Under the pieces are notes generated by a model. The model was not told the origin of the DNA and did not search any database. It was given only the letters and a program-made list of their open reading frames with translations. A stretch of 64,000 nt of DNA, from NCBI RefSeq assembly GCF_003634045.1, contig NZ_RBIM01000003.1, positions 308,158 to 372,157 of the forward strand. Direction: 5' to 3'. This DNA is from Maricaulis maris (GTDB lineage: Bacteria; Pseudomonadota; Alphaproteobacteria; Caulobacterales; Maricaulaceae). Position 1 is the first letter of the stretch. Each line of letters begins with the position of its first letter. The translations under genes and the position numbers were made by a program. Below, one piece after another: positions 54,584 through 62,798 of this stretch.

Positions 54584-55291
54584 ATGATACGCACGCTGAT
54601 CACCTCGACCGCCCTCGCCGCAACGCTGTGCCTGCCGGCCTTCGCCCAGGCGCAGGAGAGCGAGCCGACCCTGTCGCTGTCGGAAAGCGCGACGGTGCAG
54701 ATCGCGCCGGAATTTGCGACTGTCTCGTCCGGTGTTGTCACCCGCGCCGACACGGCCCAGGCCGCCGTGCGCGCCAATGCCGATGCGATGAGCCAGGTCT
54801 TCGCGGCCCTGCGCCGCGCCGGGGTCGACAGTGACGACATGCAGACGGCCCAGCTCTCGGTGTCACCAGTCTATGCCGACCGCCGCCAGCCCAACCAGGT
54901 CGAGCTGACCATTATCGGCTATGAAGCCCGCAACCAGGTCTCGGCGAAGGTGCGTGATACCGCCCGCGTCGGCCAGGTGATCGATGCCATGGTCTCGGCC
55001 GGCGCCAATAATATCAATGGTGTGACCTTTGGTGCGGAAGAGACCGGCGATGCCCTCAATTCGGCGCGTCGCGAGGCGATTGCTGCGCTTTTGTCCAAGG
55101 CCGAACTGTTTGCCGATGCAGCCGGGTTCGAGCTGTGCGGGATCCGCCGCATGGGTGAGAGCAATTACCGCCCGCAGCCGGTCTATGAATCGCGGATGAT
55201 GGCGATGTCGGATGGCGCGTCGACACCGGTCGCGGCCGGCGAACTCACGCTCACCGCCACCGTCTCGGCTGATTTCTGCATTTCCCAGTAA
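54584..55291 (+). CDS. exported SIMPL (DUF541) protein
   Basis: A 235-residue periplasmic protein with signal peptide ending AFAQAQ. The SIMPL fold starts at LSLSESATVQIAPEFATVSS, with YEARNQVSAKVRD and the helical ALNSARREAIAALLSKAEL stretch, and ends in a beta strand (ELTLTATVSADFCI). It lacks a lipobox, in contrast to the larger SIMPL lipoprotein at 25829. Function is unknown; related proteins form periplasmic oligomers. Confidence 0.9.
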   Translation: MIRTLITSTALAATLCLPAFAQAQESEPTLSLSESATVQIAPEFATVSSGVVTRADTAQAAVRANADAMSQVFAALRRAGVDSDDMQTAQLSVSPVYADRRQPNQVELTIIGYEARNQVSAKVRDTARVGQVIDAMVSAGANNINGVTFGAEETGDALNSARREAIAALLSKAELFADAAGFELCGIRRMGESNYRPQPVYESRMMAMSDGASTPVAAGELTLTATVSADFCISQ

Positions 55292-55296
55292 AGGGG

Positions 55297-55662
55297 TCAG
55301 GCGGCCTTGGGTTTGGCAATGACCTGGTTGTGTTCGTCGAACAGGACCACAGCCGGGTCATGCTGCTCGGCCTCGACGGCCTCCATCTCGGCGTATGCGA
55401 CGACGATGATGCGGTCGCCGACCTGGGCCAGACGGGCTGCGGCGCCGTTGATACCGAATGTGCGGCTGCCGCGCGGTGCCTCGATGGCATAGGTGGTGAA
55501 ACGCTCGCCATTATTGATGTTGAGCACATCGACCTGCTCATAGGGCAGGATGCCGGCCGCTTCGAGGAAATCCCGGTCGATCGAGATCGAGCCTTCATAG
55601 TGAAGGTCGGCCTGGGTCACGACGGCCCGGTGCAATTTGCATTTCATCATGGTGAGGCGCAT
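55297..55662 (-). CDS. panD: aspartate 1-decarboxylase (pyruvoyl enzyme)
   Basis: A 121-residue proenzyme making beta-alanine for pantothenate. The start at 55662 aligns with the family ([13 protein letters not shown]) and follows AGGAGATGCGCG. The self-cleavage site is [11 protein letters not shown], cut between Gly and Ser to give the pyruvoyl group. The substrate-binding region [20 protein letters not shown], then [12 protein letters not shown] and IIVVAYA are conserved. It is convergent with the SIMPL gene. Confidence 0.95.
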   Translation of the reverse strand: MRLTMMKCKLHRAVVTQADLHYEGSISIDRDFLEAAGILPYEQVDVLNINNGERFTTYAIEAPRGSRTFGINGAAARLAQVGDRIIVVAYAEMEAVEAEQHDPAVVLFDEHNQVIAKPKAA

Positions 55663-55892
55663 CGCGCATCTCCTGAACACTAGATATTGCGCTGCACATA
55701 GAGGCAATGGCGGAAAAGTTCAACGCTCGCCCGCCGTATGCGCGGATCACAAGGATGTTGGCGTGCCGGTATCGCCAGCCCGGCGATCCGCCCTCCCCGC
55801 CCGGACCGTCGACCCCGTCCAGCCGGCCCGCCTCATCGAAGGTTCATGCAGAGGATGTAAAAACACGCTATACTCTGCGCTGGGAGAGATTG

Positions 55893-56648
55893 ATGACATA
55901 CAGATCCACGCTTTGGGCACCACTCGCCATCATCTTGCTGGCCAGTCCGGCCTCGCCAGCGCAGCAACAGCCTGCGACACCGGCACGGCAGCCCGCGCCG
56001 ACGCAAATCGACCCGTCCCGGCTCGACACCTCCCAGCTCGACACCTCCCAGCTGACACGACTGACCACGCAGCCGCCGACCCGGGAACCGCGCCCGGATG
56101 CGCCGGTCGCCATGCCGATCAGCTGGGGTCAGGCCGCCGAAGACATCCAGTTGCAGGCCCGCCAGTTTCAGCGCACTGACACGGTCGCCGCGGTCGCCCA
56201 GGGCAATCTGCCCTTTGCCCGCCCGACCAATCCGGAAGCGGCCGGTGTCGCCAATACCGGCCTGCCGGTCCTGATCCCGGGCACCGCCGCGCTCGGCCTC
56301 GACGGCAATGCCCGGGTTCTCCTCTTCCCGCGCGAGAATTTCTACAATCTCTCGATCACGGCACCGGGCCTTGTGATCGAGGTTTTCGGTACCCGCCTCG
56401 CCCATGCCCGGGCACCCGACCCGCTGAGCACGCGCCGCCTCAATGCCGGTGACAGCGATGGCTATCGCATCAGCCAAACCGAATATGGCCGGGAGCTCAG
56501 CTTCAATCGCTACGGCGCCGCCTATTCCATCACGGTGGAATGCGACAGCCCGGACAGCGATCCGCGCTGCCGGACTGACGCTTATGTTCGAAACCTCGCC
56601 AACTCGCTGATCATCGCTGCCGGCAATCCGGCATCAGGAGGTCAGTAA
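55893..56648 (+). CDS. secreted protein, partner of M23 peptidase
   Basis: A 251-residue exported protein. The ATG at 55893 follows GGGAGAGATTG, and a signal peptide (WAPLAIILLASPASPA) follows. After a Gln/Pro/Thr-rich linker with a short tandem repeat (LDTSQLDTSQL), the C-terminal domain has alternating beta strands and a pair of Cys (VECDSPDSDPRCRTD). It overlaps the peptidase gene by one base (TAATG), so the products are likely to work together at the cell wall. No family is recognised. Confidence 0.68.
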   Translation: MTYRSTLWAPLAIILLASPASPAQQQPATPARQPAPTQIDPSRLDTSQLDTSQLTRLTTQPPTREPRPDAPVAMPISWGQAAEDIQLQARQFQRTDTVAAVAQGNLPFARPTNPEAAGVANTGLPVLIPGTAALGLDGNARVLLFPRENFYNLSITAPGLVIEVFGTRLAHARAPDPLSTRRLNAGDSDGYRISQTEYGRELSFNRYGAAYSITVECDSPDSDPRCRTDAYVRNLANSLIIAAGNPASGGQ

Positions 56649-57514
56649 TGTCGCGCGAAGCCGAACTGACCCTCGCGGCAGCGGTCGCGGCCGCCGGGAT
56701 CGCTGCGATGTTCTGGTGGCCGATGGAAGACGGAGCACCGGCCGAAGAGGCCGCGCCGGTCATTGAACCCGCCGAGGAAGAACCGGTTCCGGCCGAAGAG
56801 CCAGAACCTGAGCCAGAGCCAGAACCTGAGCCTGAGCCTGAGCCGGAACCCGTGCCCGATCCGGACCCGGTCGATGACTCCGGCGAGACCTTCACCTACA
56901 TGCCGCCCGGCGACCTGGTCGAGGACTCCGGGACGGGGCAGACCACACAGCTCAATTACGCGCCGGACATGCGCTTCCCGATGGAAGCCGGCCAGGCCTA
57001 TGCCAACAGTCAGGTCTACGGGTATGGCGGCTATCTCGGACCGGCCGGCGGCCAGTGCAATGCCGCCAATTACGCCTACGCCTGGCGTGACAATTTCTGC
57101 GAAACTCGCGGCTATGGCACGCCGATGTGCCCGGCCGGGGTCGGCCATCAGGGCCAGGACATCCGTCCGGCCAGCTGCCAGGATGACGTCCATTGGGCGG
57201 TCGCGGCGGAAGACGGAACCATCACCTCGATCGGCACCTATTCGGTGCGTCTGATGACCGATGAAGGCGTGCGCTACACCTATCTCCATCTCGACAAGGA
57301 CACGCTTCTCGTCGAGCCCGGCGACACGGTCAGCCGCGGCGAGCGGATCGGCTATGTGTCCAATGAGTTTGGTGACACCGCCACCACGATCCACCTGCAT
57401 TTCGAGATCAAGATGGCGGTCGATACCGGCTCAGGCATCCAGAACACGCCGGTGCCGCCCTATCTCGCCCTGGTCGAAAGCTATGAAACCCTTCTGACAG
57501 GCGACGAAGACTGA
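56648..57514 (+). CDS. membrane-anchored M23 (LytM-type) peptidase
   Basis: A 288-residue protein with an uncleaved-looking N-terminal helix (ELTLAAAVAAAGIAAMFWWP), then a Glu/Pro spacer of about 40 residues (EPEPEP repeats), then an M23 peptidase domain. Zinc ligands are in AGVGHQGQDIRP and the HLHFEIK motif; a VEPGDTVSRGERIGYVSN segment is typical of the family. The domain has several extra Cys. It should cut peptidoglycan cross-links or regulate amidases, reaching the wall through the stiff acidic spacer. Confidence 0.88.
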   Translation: MSREAELTLAAAVAAAGIAAMFWWPMEDGAPAEEAAPVIEPAEEEPVPAEEPEPEPEPEPEPEPEPEPVPDPDPVDDSGETFTYMPPGDLVEDSGTGQTTQLNYAPDMRFPMEAGQAYANSQVYGYGGYLGPAGGQCNAANYAYAWRDNFCETRGYGTPMCPAGVGHQGQDIRPASCQDDVHWAVAAEDGTITSIGTYSVRLMTDEGVRYTYLHLDKDTLLVEPGDTVSRGERIGYVSNEFGDTATTIHLHFEIKMAVDTGSGIQNTPVPPYLALVESYETLLTGDED

Positions 57515-57617
57515 CCGCGCCAGCGCCTTAGTCCAGACGTTTTTTACGCTAGCATGCGTCACAGCAGGGATGGTTCGCCGTCAGCCCGTTACCGGACTGC
57601 GGCCAAAGGGATGACCA

Positions 57618-58568
57618 ATGAAACCGATTGTACTGGCTTGCCTCGCCTCGCTGACCCTTGTTGCCGCATGCGAGAACTCCGCCCCGCAAGACGATGCTGA
57701 ATACGGCGAAAGCCTCAGCATGTTTGACGCCGGCGACGCGGTCATGGAGGCGTCAAGTTACGCGCCCGCAGCTCCGCCGCCACCACCGCCATCCCCGACC
57801 CGGGCCGGCATGACTGACAGCGAGCGTTCCGGCAATCCCGATACCGCACCCGATACGCGTCTCATCGCCTACAGCTACAGCTACCAGCTGGAAACGCCGG
57901 CAGCGGCGACGTCCGGCCTGATCGACACCCATCGGGAGGCCTGCCTGTCGGCCGGTCCGGAAGTCTGCCAGGTCGTCAATGCCAATATCTACCAGCAGGG
58001 CGATCACGGCGTGGCCGGTTCGCTGGCGCTGCGCGCCGTTCCAGCCTGGATCGACACATTCCGCGCGGGTCTTGGCGGCCAGCTCGAAACGGCTGCTGGC
58101 CGGATCCGGCACCAGGCCCAAGACGCCGAGGACCTGACGGCAGCGATCGTCGATCTTGAGGCCCGGCTGGAGGCCAAGCAGACCCTGCGGACCCGTCTGA
58201 CAACCTTGCTCGAACGCCCCGGCGCCACGGTCGAGGAGCTGGTCCAGGTCGAACGCGAACTGGCCCGCCTCCAGGGTGATATCGAAGGTTCGCAAGCCCG
58301 GGTCCGCGCCATGCGGGGTCGGGTGTCGATGTCATCGCTGACGGTCAATTACAGCTCGCGCGTCGACCCGGTCTCGCGCAGCGCCTTCGACCCGTTGGGT
58401 CGGGCCTTGCGCAATCTGACCGGCAATTTCGCCTCTGGCCTGGCCGATGTCCTGACCTTCATCGCCGGCGCCTTGCCGTGGCTGGTCGTCATCCTGCCGG
58501 TCGGTTGGCTCTCAGCGCGCTGGATCGGCGGCATGATGCGGCGGCGACGCGACCAGAAGCAGAGCTGA
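57618..58568 (+). CDS. DUF4349 lipoprotein with C-terminal membrane helix
   Basis: A 316-residue protein. The lipobox VAAC (near residue 18) is followed by a Pro-rich linker (PPPPPPSPT), then the DUF4349 region with a long helical pair (AQDAEDLTAAIVDLEARLEA, then RERELARLQGDIEGSQARVR-like coiled coil), and a C-terminal membrane helix (DVLTFIAGALPWLVVILPVG) with a basic tail. DUF4349 proteins are envelope proteins of unknown role. Confidence 0.85.
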   Translation: MKPIVLACLASLTLVAACENSAPQDDAEYGESLSMFDAGDAVMEASSYAPAAPPPPPPSPTRAGMTDSERSGNPDTAPDTRLIAYSYSYQLETPAAATSGLIDTHREACLSAGPEVCQVVNANIYQQGDHGVAGSLALRAVPAWIDTFRAGLGGQLETAAGRIRHQAQDAEDLTAAIVDLEARLEAKQTLRTRLTTLLERPGATVEELVQVERELARLQGDIEGSQARVRAMRGRVSMSSLTVNYSSRVDPVSRSAFDPLGRALRNLTGNFASGLADVLTFIAGALPWLVVILPVGWLSARWIGGMMRRRRDQKQS

Positions 58569-58611
58569 CGCGAGGCCTGCGCCGCCCACGGCGGCGCAGA
58601 TCGCATCGCCA

Positions 58612-58626
58612 TAAAGTGCGAGTTAA
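58612..58626. promoter_or_regulatory. CtrA-like box TAAA-N7-TTAA
   Basis: TAAAGTGCGAGTTAA differs from TTAA-N7-TTAA at one base. It lies about 40 bp upstream of the CHASE hybrid kinase start, where an activator or repressor of that gene could act. By eye only. Confidence 0.3.
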
Positions 58627-58666
58627 CCGTGACGGGTGTCTTCTGCCTCCAACCGAGGTCACCCGC

Positions 58667-61129
58667 ATGCCACGCTACCGCCTTCTGATACCGCTCAGCG
58701 CCGCCCTGTTTTGCCTGGTGGTATTCACCGTCCTGTCGCTGCACGTGCGGTCGCAGGAACACTATGCCGTGCGGGTGCATCTCGAGGAGATATCGACCAA
58801 CCTGCAATACAATCTCGCCGAACGGGTCGACATGGATATCGCCGGCCTGCAACGACTGGCGGACCGGTGGGTAAGGGCTGGCGGCACCGTGGAAGCAGAC
58901 TGGCGCGCCGATGCCCGCGCCTATGTCAACGACACGGCGGAACTTCGCGCGGTCCAGTGGGCCAATCCGGAATTCAGGCTGGAATGGATCGAACCCCTGA
59001 CCGGCAATGAAGCCGCTCTGGGCCTCGACATATTGTTCGAGGAATACCGCGCGCGCGCAGTCATGCAGGCAGTCGATACACGCCGCCCCAACAATAGCGC
59101 TGCCATCCATTTCGTGCAGGGTGGAACCGGTTTCCTCGCCTATTTTCCGCTTTTTGTGGACGGGCAGTTTGACGGCTTGATCGTCGGCGTCTTCGACGTC
59201 GCCAACATGGTGTCCGCAGGCCTTCCCGAGAGCTATACCGACTATATCGCGATCCGGGTGAATGAGGCCGGCGACACGATCGCATCTTTGGGGACGCCGA
59301 TCAGCAACCGGATCGTATCGACCCATTCGGTCGAACTACCAGGTTCGGTCTGGACGGTCGAGGTCTACCCCGCCGCCGCCCTCTATGCTGAAGAATTCAG
59401 CTCCATCCCGATTTTCCTTCTCGTGCTCGGGGTTCTGGTCGCGGCTGGAATCGGCGCCGGCTCACACCTCGTCCTGACCGGGCAGATCCGCCAGAGCGAG
59501 CTGGCATTGGAACGCGAAGCCGCCTTTGACGAGCTGGAACGCAATCGCGAGCGCATGGCGCTCGCCGTCCGCGGTTCATCGGACGGTTTCTGGGATTGGG
59601 ACCTGGCCGAACGGGCGCTGTACCACTCGCCGCGGCTGCGGGCGCTGCTCGGTTATGACGAGCAGGCGGTGACCATGTCCCAGGATGACTACTCCGCCGA
59701 TGTGCACCCGGACGACCGCGACCGGAACACGGCCGCGCTTCGGGCTCACCTGGAGAAGGGTCACGACTACGACCTTCAGATCCGGTTCGTCTGCGCAAAT
59801 GGCGAATACCGGTGGTTCAGGGCGCGCGGCCTCGCCCATCGGCGCGACGGAAAGGCGGTGCGCATGGCCGGCTCGATCACCGATATCACCGATCTTGTCG
59901 CCGCCCGCGACAAGGCCGATGCCGCCAACCGCGCAAAATCCGACTTCCTCGCCAATATGAGCCATGAAATCCGCACACCCATGAATGGCATACTCGGCAT
60001 GGCCCGGGTGCTGGCCGACAAGGCGCTGCCCGAGGACGTCCACGCAAAGCTCGATATCATCGTGCGCTCCGGCGACACGCTGATGCACTTGCTCGACGAT
60101 ATTCTCGACCTGTCGAAAATCGAGGCCGGCCAGATCGAGCTGGAGGACGTCGCCTTCCAGCTCGACAGCATCGCCGCACGGGTCGCGGCGCTCTACGCCG
60201 ATGCCGCCGAGAAAAAAGGGATCAAATTCGAGATCGACCTGCCGGCGGGTGAGCCCGCAGCCCGCTTTGGCGACCCGCTTCGCTTTGCCCAGATCGCCAA
60301 TAATCTGGTCGCCAACGCCATCAAATTCACCAACGAAGGGTCCGTCCGGGTGACGCTCGGCCCGGTGATCGCCGACACCAACGACGAGACAGACACGGGT
60401 GACCTTGTGGAGCTGGTTGTCACCGATACCGGTATCGGGATGAGTGACGAGCAATGCCGGTTGGTGTTCGACAAATTTGTCCAGGCCGACAGCTCGACCA
60501 CCCGCCGTTTTGGCGGCACCGGCCTCGGTCTCGCCATCTGCAAGGGGCTGACCGAGCAGATGGGCGGCACGATCTCAGTCGCCAGCACAGCGGGTCAGGG
60601 CACGCGCTTCTGCGTCCGGGTGCCGATGCCGGCAGTGGAACCCGACACCAGCCTCAGCCAACGGCCCGACCTGATCACCCTCGGCGGTGCGTTGACCATC
60701 GAGGACCGCCCCGTCCGCGTGCTCGCGGCCGAGGACAACCTGACCAATCGCCTGGTACTCAAGGCCTATCTCGACAAGATGAAGGTCGATCTCGAAATGG
60801 TCGAGAATGGCGAGGACGCCGTCGCGGCTTTCCGCCGCGAGCAGTTCGACATTGTGCTGATGGATATCCAGATGCCGGTCATGAATGGCGAGGATGCGCT
60901 GAGCGAAATGCGGAATTTCGAGCGTGCCGACGGCCGCCTGCCCACGCCCGTCATGGCGCTGACCGCCAATGTGATGGCGGATCAGGTCAATCGCTACGCC
61001 ATGCTTGGCTTTGATGCGCACACCGAGAAACCACTCAGCCCGGAAGCGTTGGAGCGGACCATGCGACGGCTGCTACGGGGCAATCAGATCCGGCGTTCCG
61101 CCCGCCCGGCCACCGCGACACCCAGCTGA
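58667..61129 (+). CDS. CHASE-PAS hybrid sensor histidine kinase
   Basis: An 820-residue membrane kinase. The start at 58667 (MPRYRLLIPLSA) follows GAGG. A CHASE domain lies between two membrane helices (RDYE-like AVQWANPEFRLEWIEP; FVQGGTGFLAYFPLFVDG). Next come a PAS/PAC pair (SSDGFWDWDLAERALYHSPR; VRMAGSITDITDL), HisKA with DFLANMSHEIRTPMNGILGM, HATPase (NNLVANAIKF; GGTGLGLAICKGL) and a receiver domain (VLAAEDNLTNRLVLKAYL; VLMDIQMPVMNGEDALS). CHASE domains sense small extracellular molecules such as cytokinin-like ligands. It is followed by yjbQ on the other strand. Confidence 0.93.
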   Translation: MPRYRLLIPLSAALFCLVVFTVLSLHVRSQEHYAVRVHLEEISTNLQYNLAERVDMDIAGLQRLADRWVRAGGTVEADWRADARAYVNDTAELRAVQWANPEFRLEWIEPLTGNEAALGLDILFEEYRARAVMQAVDTRRPNNSAAIHFVQGGTGFLAYFPLFVDGQFDGLIVGVFDVANMVSAGLPESYTDYIAIRVNEAGDTIASLGTPISNRIVSTHSVELPGSVWTVEVYPAAALYAEEFSSIPIFLLVLGVLVAAGIGAGSHLVLTGQIRQSELALEREAAFDELERNRERMALAVRGSSDGFWDWDLAERALYHSPRLRALLGYDEQAVTMSQDDYSADVHPDDRDRNTAALRAHLEKGHDYDLQIRFVCANGEYRWFRARGLAHRRDGKAVRMAGSITDITDLVAARDKADAANRAKSDFLANMSHEIRTPMNGILGMARVLADKALPEDVHAKLDIIVRSGDTLMHLLDDILDLSKIEAGQIELEDVAFQLDSIAARVAALYADAAEKKGIKFEIDLPAGEPAARFGDPLRFAQIANNLVANAIKFTNEGSVRVTLGPVIADTNDETDTGDLVELVVTDTGIGMSDEQCRLVFDKFVQADSSTTRRFGGTGLGLAICKGLTEQMGGTISVASTAGQGTRFCVRVPMPAVEPDTSLSQRPDLITLGGALTIEDRPVRVLAAEDNLTNRLVLKAYLDKMKVDLEMVENGEDAVAAFRREQFDIVLMDIQMPVMNGEDALSEMRNFERADGRLPTPVMALTANVMADQVNRYAMLGFDAHTEKPLSPEALERTMRRLLRGNQIRRSARPATATPS

Positions 61130-61137
61130 GTTTGCGG

Positions 61138-61560
61138 TCAGCCGGTCAGGTGCAACACGACTTCGCGGCGATGGGGCCGGTCGCGATGTTCAAACAGGTA
61201 GACCCCCTGCCATGTCCCCAGCACGAGTTCGCCGTCGGCAACCGGAATGCCGATCGAAGTCTGCGTCAGCGCCGCCTTGATATGCGCCGGCATGTCATCA
61301 GGGCCTTCGGTCGTATGGGTGAGCCAGGCCATCGACGGATCATCGCCCGACGGCACCAGTCGCCGGAAGAATGCGTGCAAGTCACGCTGCACGTCGGGAT
61401 CGGCGTTTTCCTGGATGACAAGCGAGCAGGATGTGTGACGGACAAAGATGGTTAGGAGTGCGTCGGGACCACATTGTTCGGACACGAAATGTTTGATCTC
61501 TGATGTGATGTCATGAAGGCCGGGACCGCTGGTCCGGACACGCAGATACTGAATTGTCAT
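61138..61560 (-). CDS. YjbQ/UPF0047 family protein
   Basis: A 140-residue protein. The ATG at 61560 follows CAGGGGATGTG and agrees with the family N-terminus (MTIQYLRVRTSG). The family signature His, Ser and Glu are in IFVRHTSCSLVIQENADPDV, and the GTWQGVYLFEHRDRPHRREV segment is conserved. Members have been reported to have weak thiamine-phosphate synthase activity in E. coli; the biological reaction is unresolved. It is convergent with the CHASE kinase gene. Confidence 0.92.
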   Translation of the reverse strand: MTIQYLRVRTSGPGLHDITSEIKHFVSEQCGPDALLTIFVRHTSCSLVIQENADPDVQRDLHAFFRRLVPSGDDPSMAWLTHTTEGPDDMPAHIKAALTQTSIGIPVADGELVLGTWQGVYLFEHRDRPHRREVVLHLTG

Positions 61561-61612
61561 CACATCCCCTGCTCCGGATTCAACCGCCATCATGCTGAAT
61601 GGCTGATGCCGT

Positions 61613-62734
61613 CTACTGCCAGCATTGCGGGCCGGTAGACGGAATGCTGGCATCAATGGCATGCATCGCCGCCCAGGCCATGTCGAGCGGTGAGATCATC
61701 CCGCCGGCATCCTCGCGATTGGTCAGGACAATCACCGCGAGACCGGAAGCCGGTTCGCGAAGATAAGCAGTGCCCGCATAACCGCCGTGCGAGACAAGGA
61801 GCCGACCATTGATCTGATAGGCCATCCAGCCGCGCGCATAACCCCAGCTATCGCAATTTTCGCCGGTGTCGAACGGACGCTGGATTTCATGCGTGGCCGC
61901 CAAGGCCGCGGCATCGACAATCGTCGGCGCCGAAAGTTCGGCCTCCCAGCGCATCATGTCGGTGAGTGACGACAGGGTGCCGAAATGCGCCATCTGCCCG
62001 AACTGCCAGACGCGCCGGTTTCGGCGCAGCCGGCCCTCGACAACGGCATAGCCCTGGGCGAGGTGCGGGATGATGGCCGACTGGTCCAGGCGCCCGGTTT
62101 GCACCATGCCGAGCGGCGCGAAATAATGCGTCTGCATATGCGCCGAATAGGACTCACCGGTTACGGCCTCAATCACCATCCCGGCGAGGAAATATCCCTG
62201 GTCCGAATAGTTCCAGTCCTCGCCCGGGTTTGCGACCATCTCGGTCGCCATGGCCGAAGCCAGCATTTCGTCAACACTGTAATTCAGCTGGAAATGGCCA
62301 TTGGGCCGAGCCTCGAAACGATGGGCCAGGCCCGCCATGTTGCTGAGCAGCTGGCCGACCGTGATCCCGTCCCAACGCTCGGGAGTCTCGGGGATGAACT
62401 GGCCGAGCGGATCATCCAGCGACAACCTCCCCTCCTCCACCAAGCTCATCACGGCGAGAGCGGTCATGGCCTTGGTCAGGGATGCCAATTCAAAGACGGT
62501 CTGCGGCGACACGTCCACACCGTGTTCGATACTCGCAACCCCATGCGTGCCAACATGAATCGGCTCGCCATTGCGCATGACGGCGATGGCGACACCTGGA
62601 AAAAGGCCTTCATCCATCAACGGGATGACGGCTTCATCGACGGCGTCCAGATGCGGTGCACCGGTTTGTGCAACGATCGGCGTTGCTGCAAGGATGATGG
62701 CCGACACTGCGAAACCGACCCAAGACTTCAACAT
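61613..62734 (-). CDS. secreted beta-lactamase-fold serine hydrolase (class C-like)
   Basis: A 373-residue exported hydrolase; the ATG at 62734 follows GGGGAGG, and the signal peptide ends TPIVA. The active Ser is in ELASLTKAMTALAVM (SxxK), and the second motif (YxN-type) is WNYSDQGYFLAGMV, where Asp replaces the usual Asn. A GHGGYAGTAYL-type segment (LLVSHGGYAGTAYL) provides the third motif. Such serine hydrolases are often D-aminopeptidases or esterases rather than true beta-lactamases. Signal peptide and context do not resolve the substrate. Confidence 0.87.
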   Translation of the reverse strand: MLKSWVGFAVSAIILAATPIVAQTGAPHLDAVDEAVIPLMDEGLFPGVAIAVMRNGEPIHVGTHGVASIEHGVDVSPQTVFELASLTKAMTALAVMSLVEEGRLSLDDPLGQFIPETPERWDGITVGQLLSNMAGLAHRFEARPNGHFQLNYSVDEMLASAMATEMVANPGEDWNYSDQGYFLAGMVIEAVTGESYSAHMQTHYFAPLGMVQTGRLDQSAIIPHLAQGYAVVEGRLRRNRRVWQFGQMAHFGTLSSLTDMMRWEAELSAPTIVDAAALAATHEIQRPFDTGENCDSWGYARGWMAYQINGRLLVSHGGYAGTAYLREPASGLAVIVLTNREDAGGMISPLDMAWAAMHAIDASIPSTGPQCWQ

Positions 62735-62798
62735 GATACCTCCCCTCAGAGCCACGGCCAGCCGAACGCGAAAATGTGGCGAGAGTATGAGGCGCAGA

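Noticed and set aside
56790-56860. Tandem GAGCCAGAACCT-type repeat resembling a microsatellite or short CRISPR-like array
   Set aside because: It is in frame inside the M23 peptidase gene and encodes the Glu-Pro spacer; no spacers of unique sequence are present.
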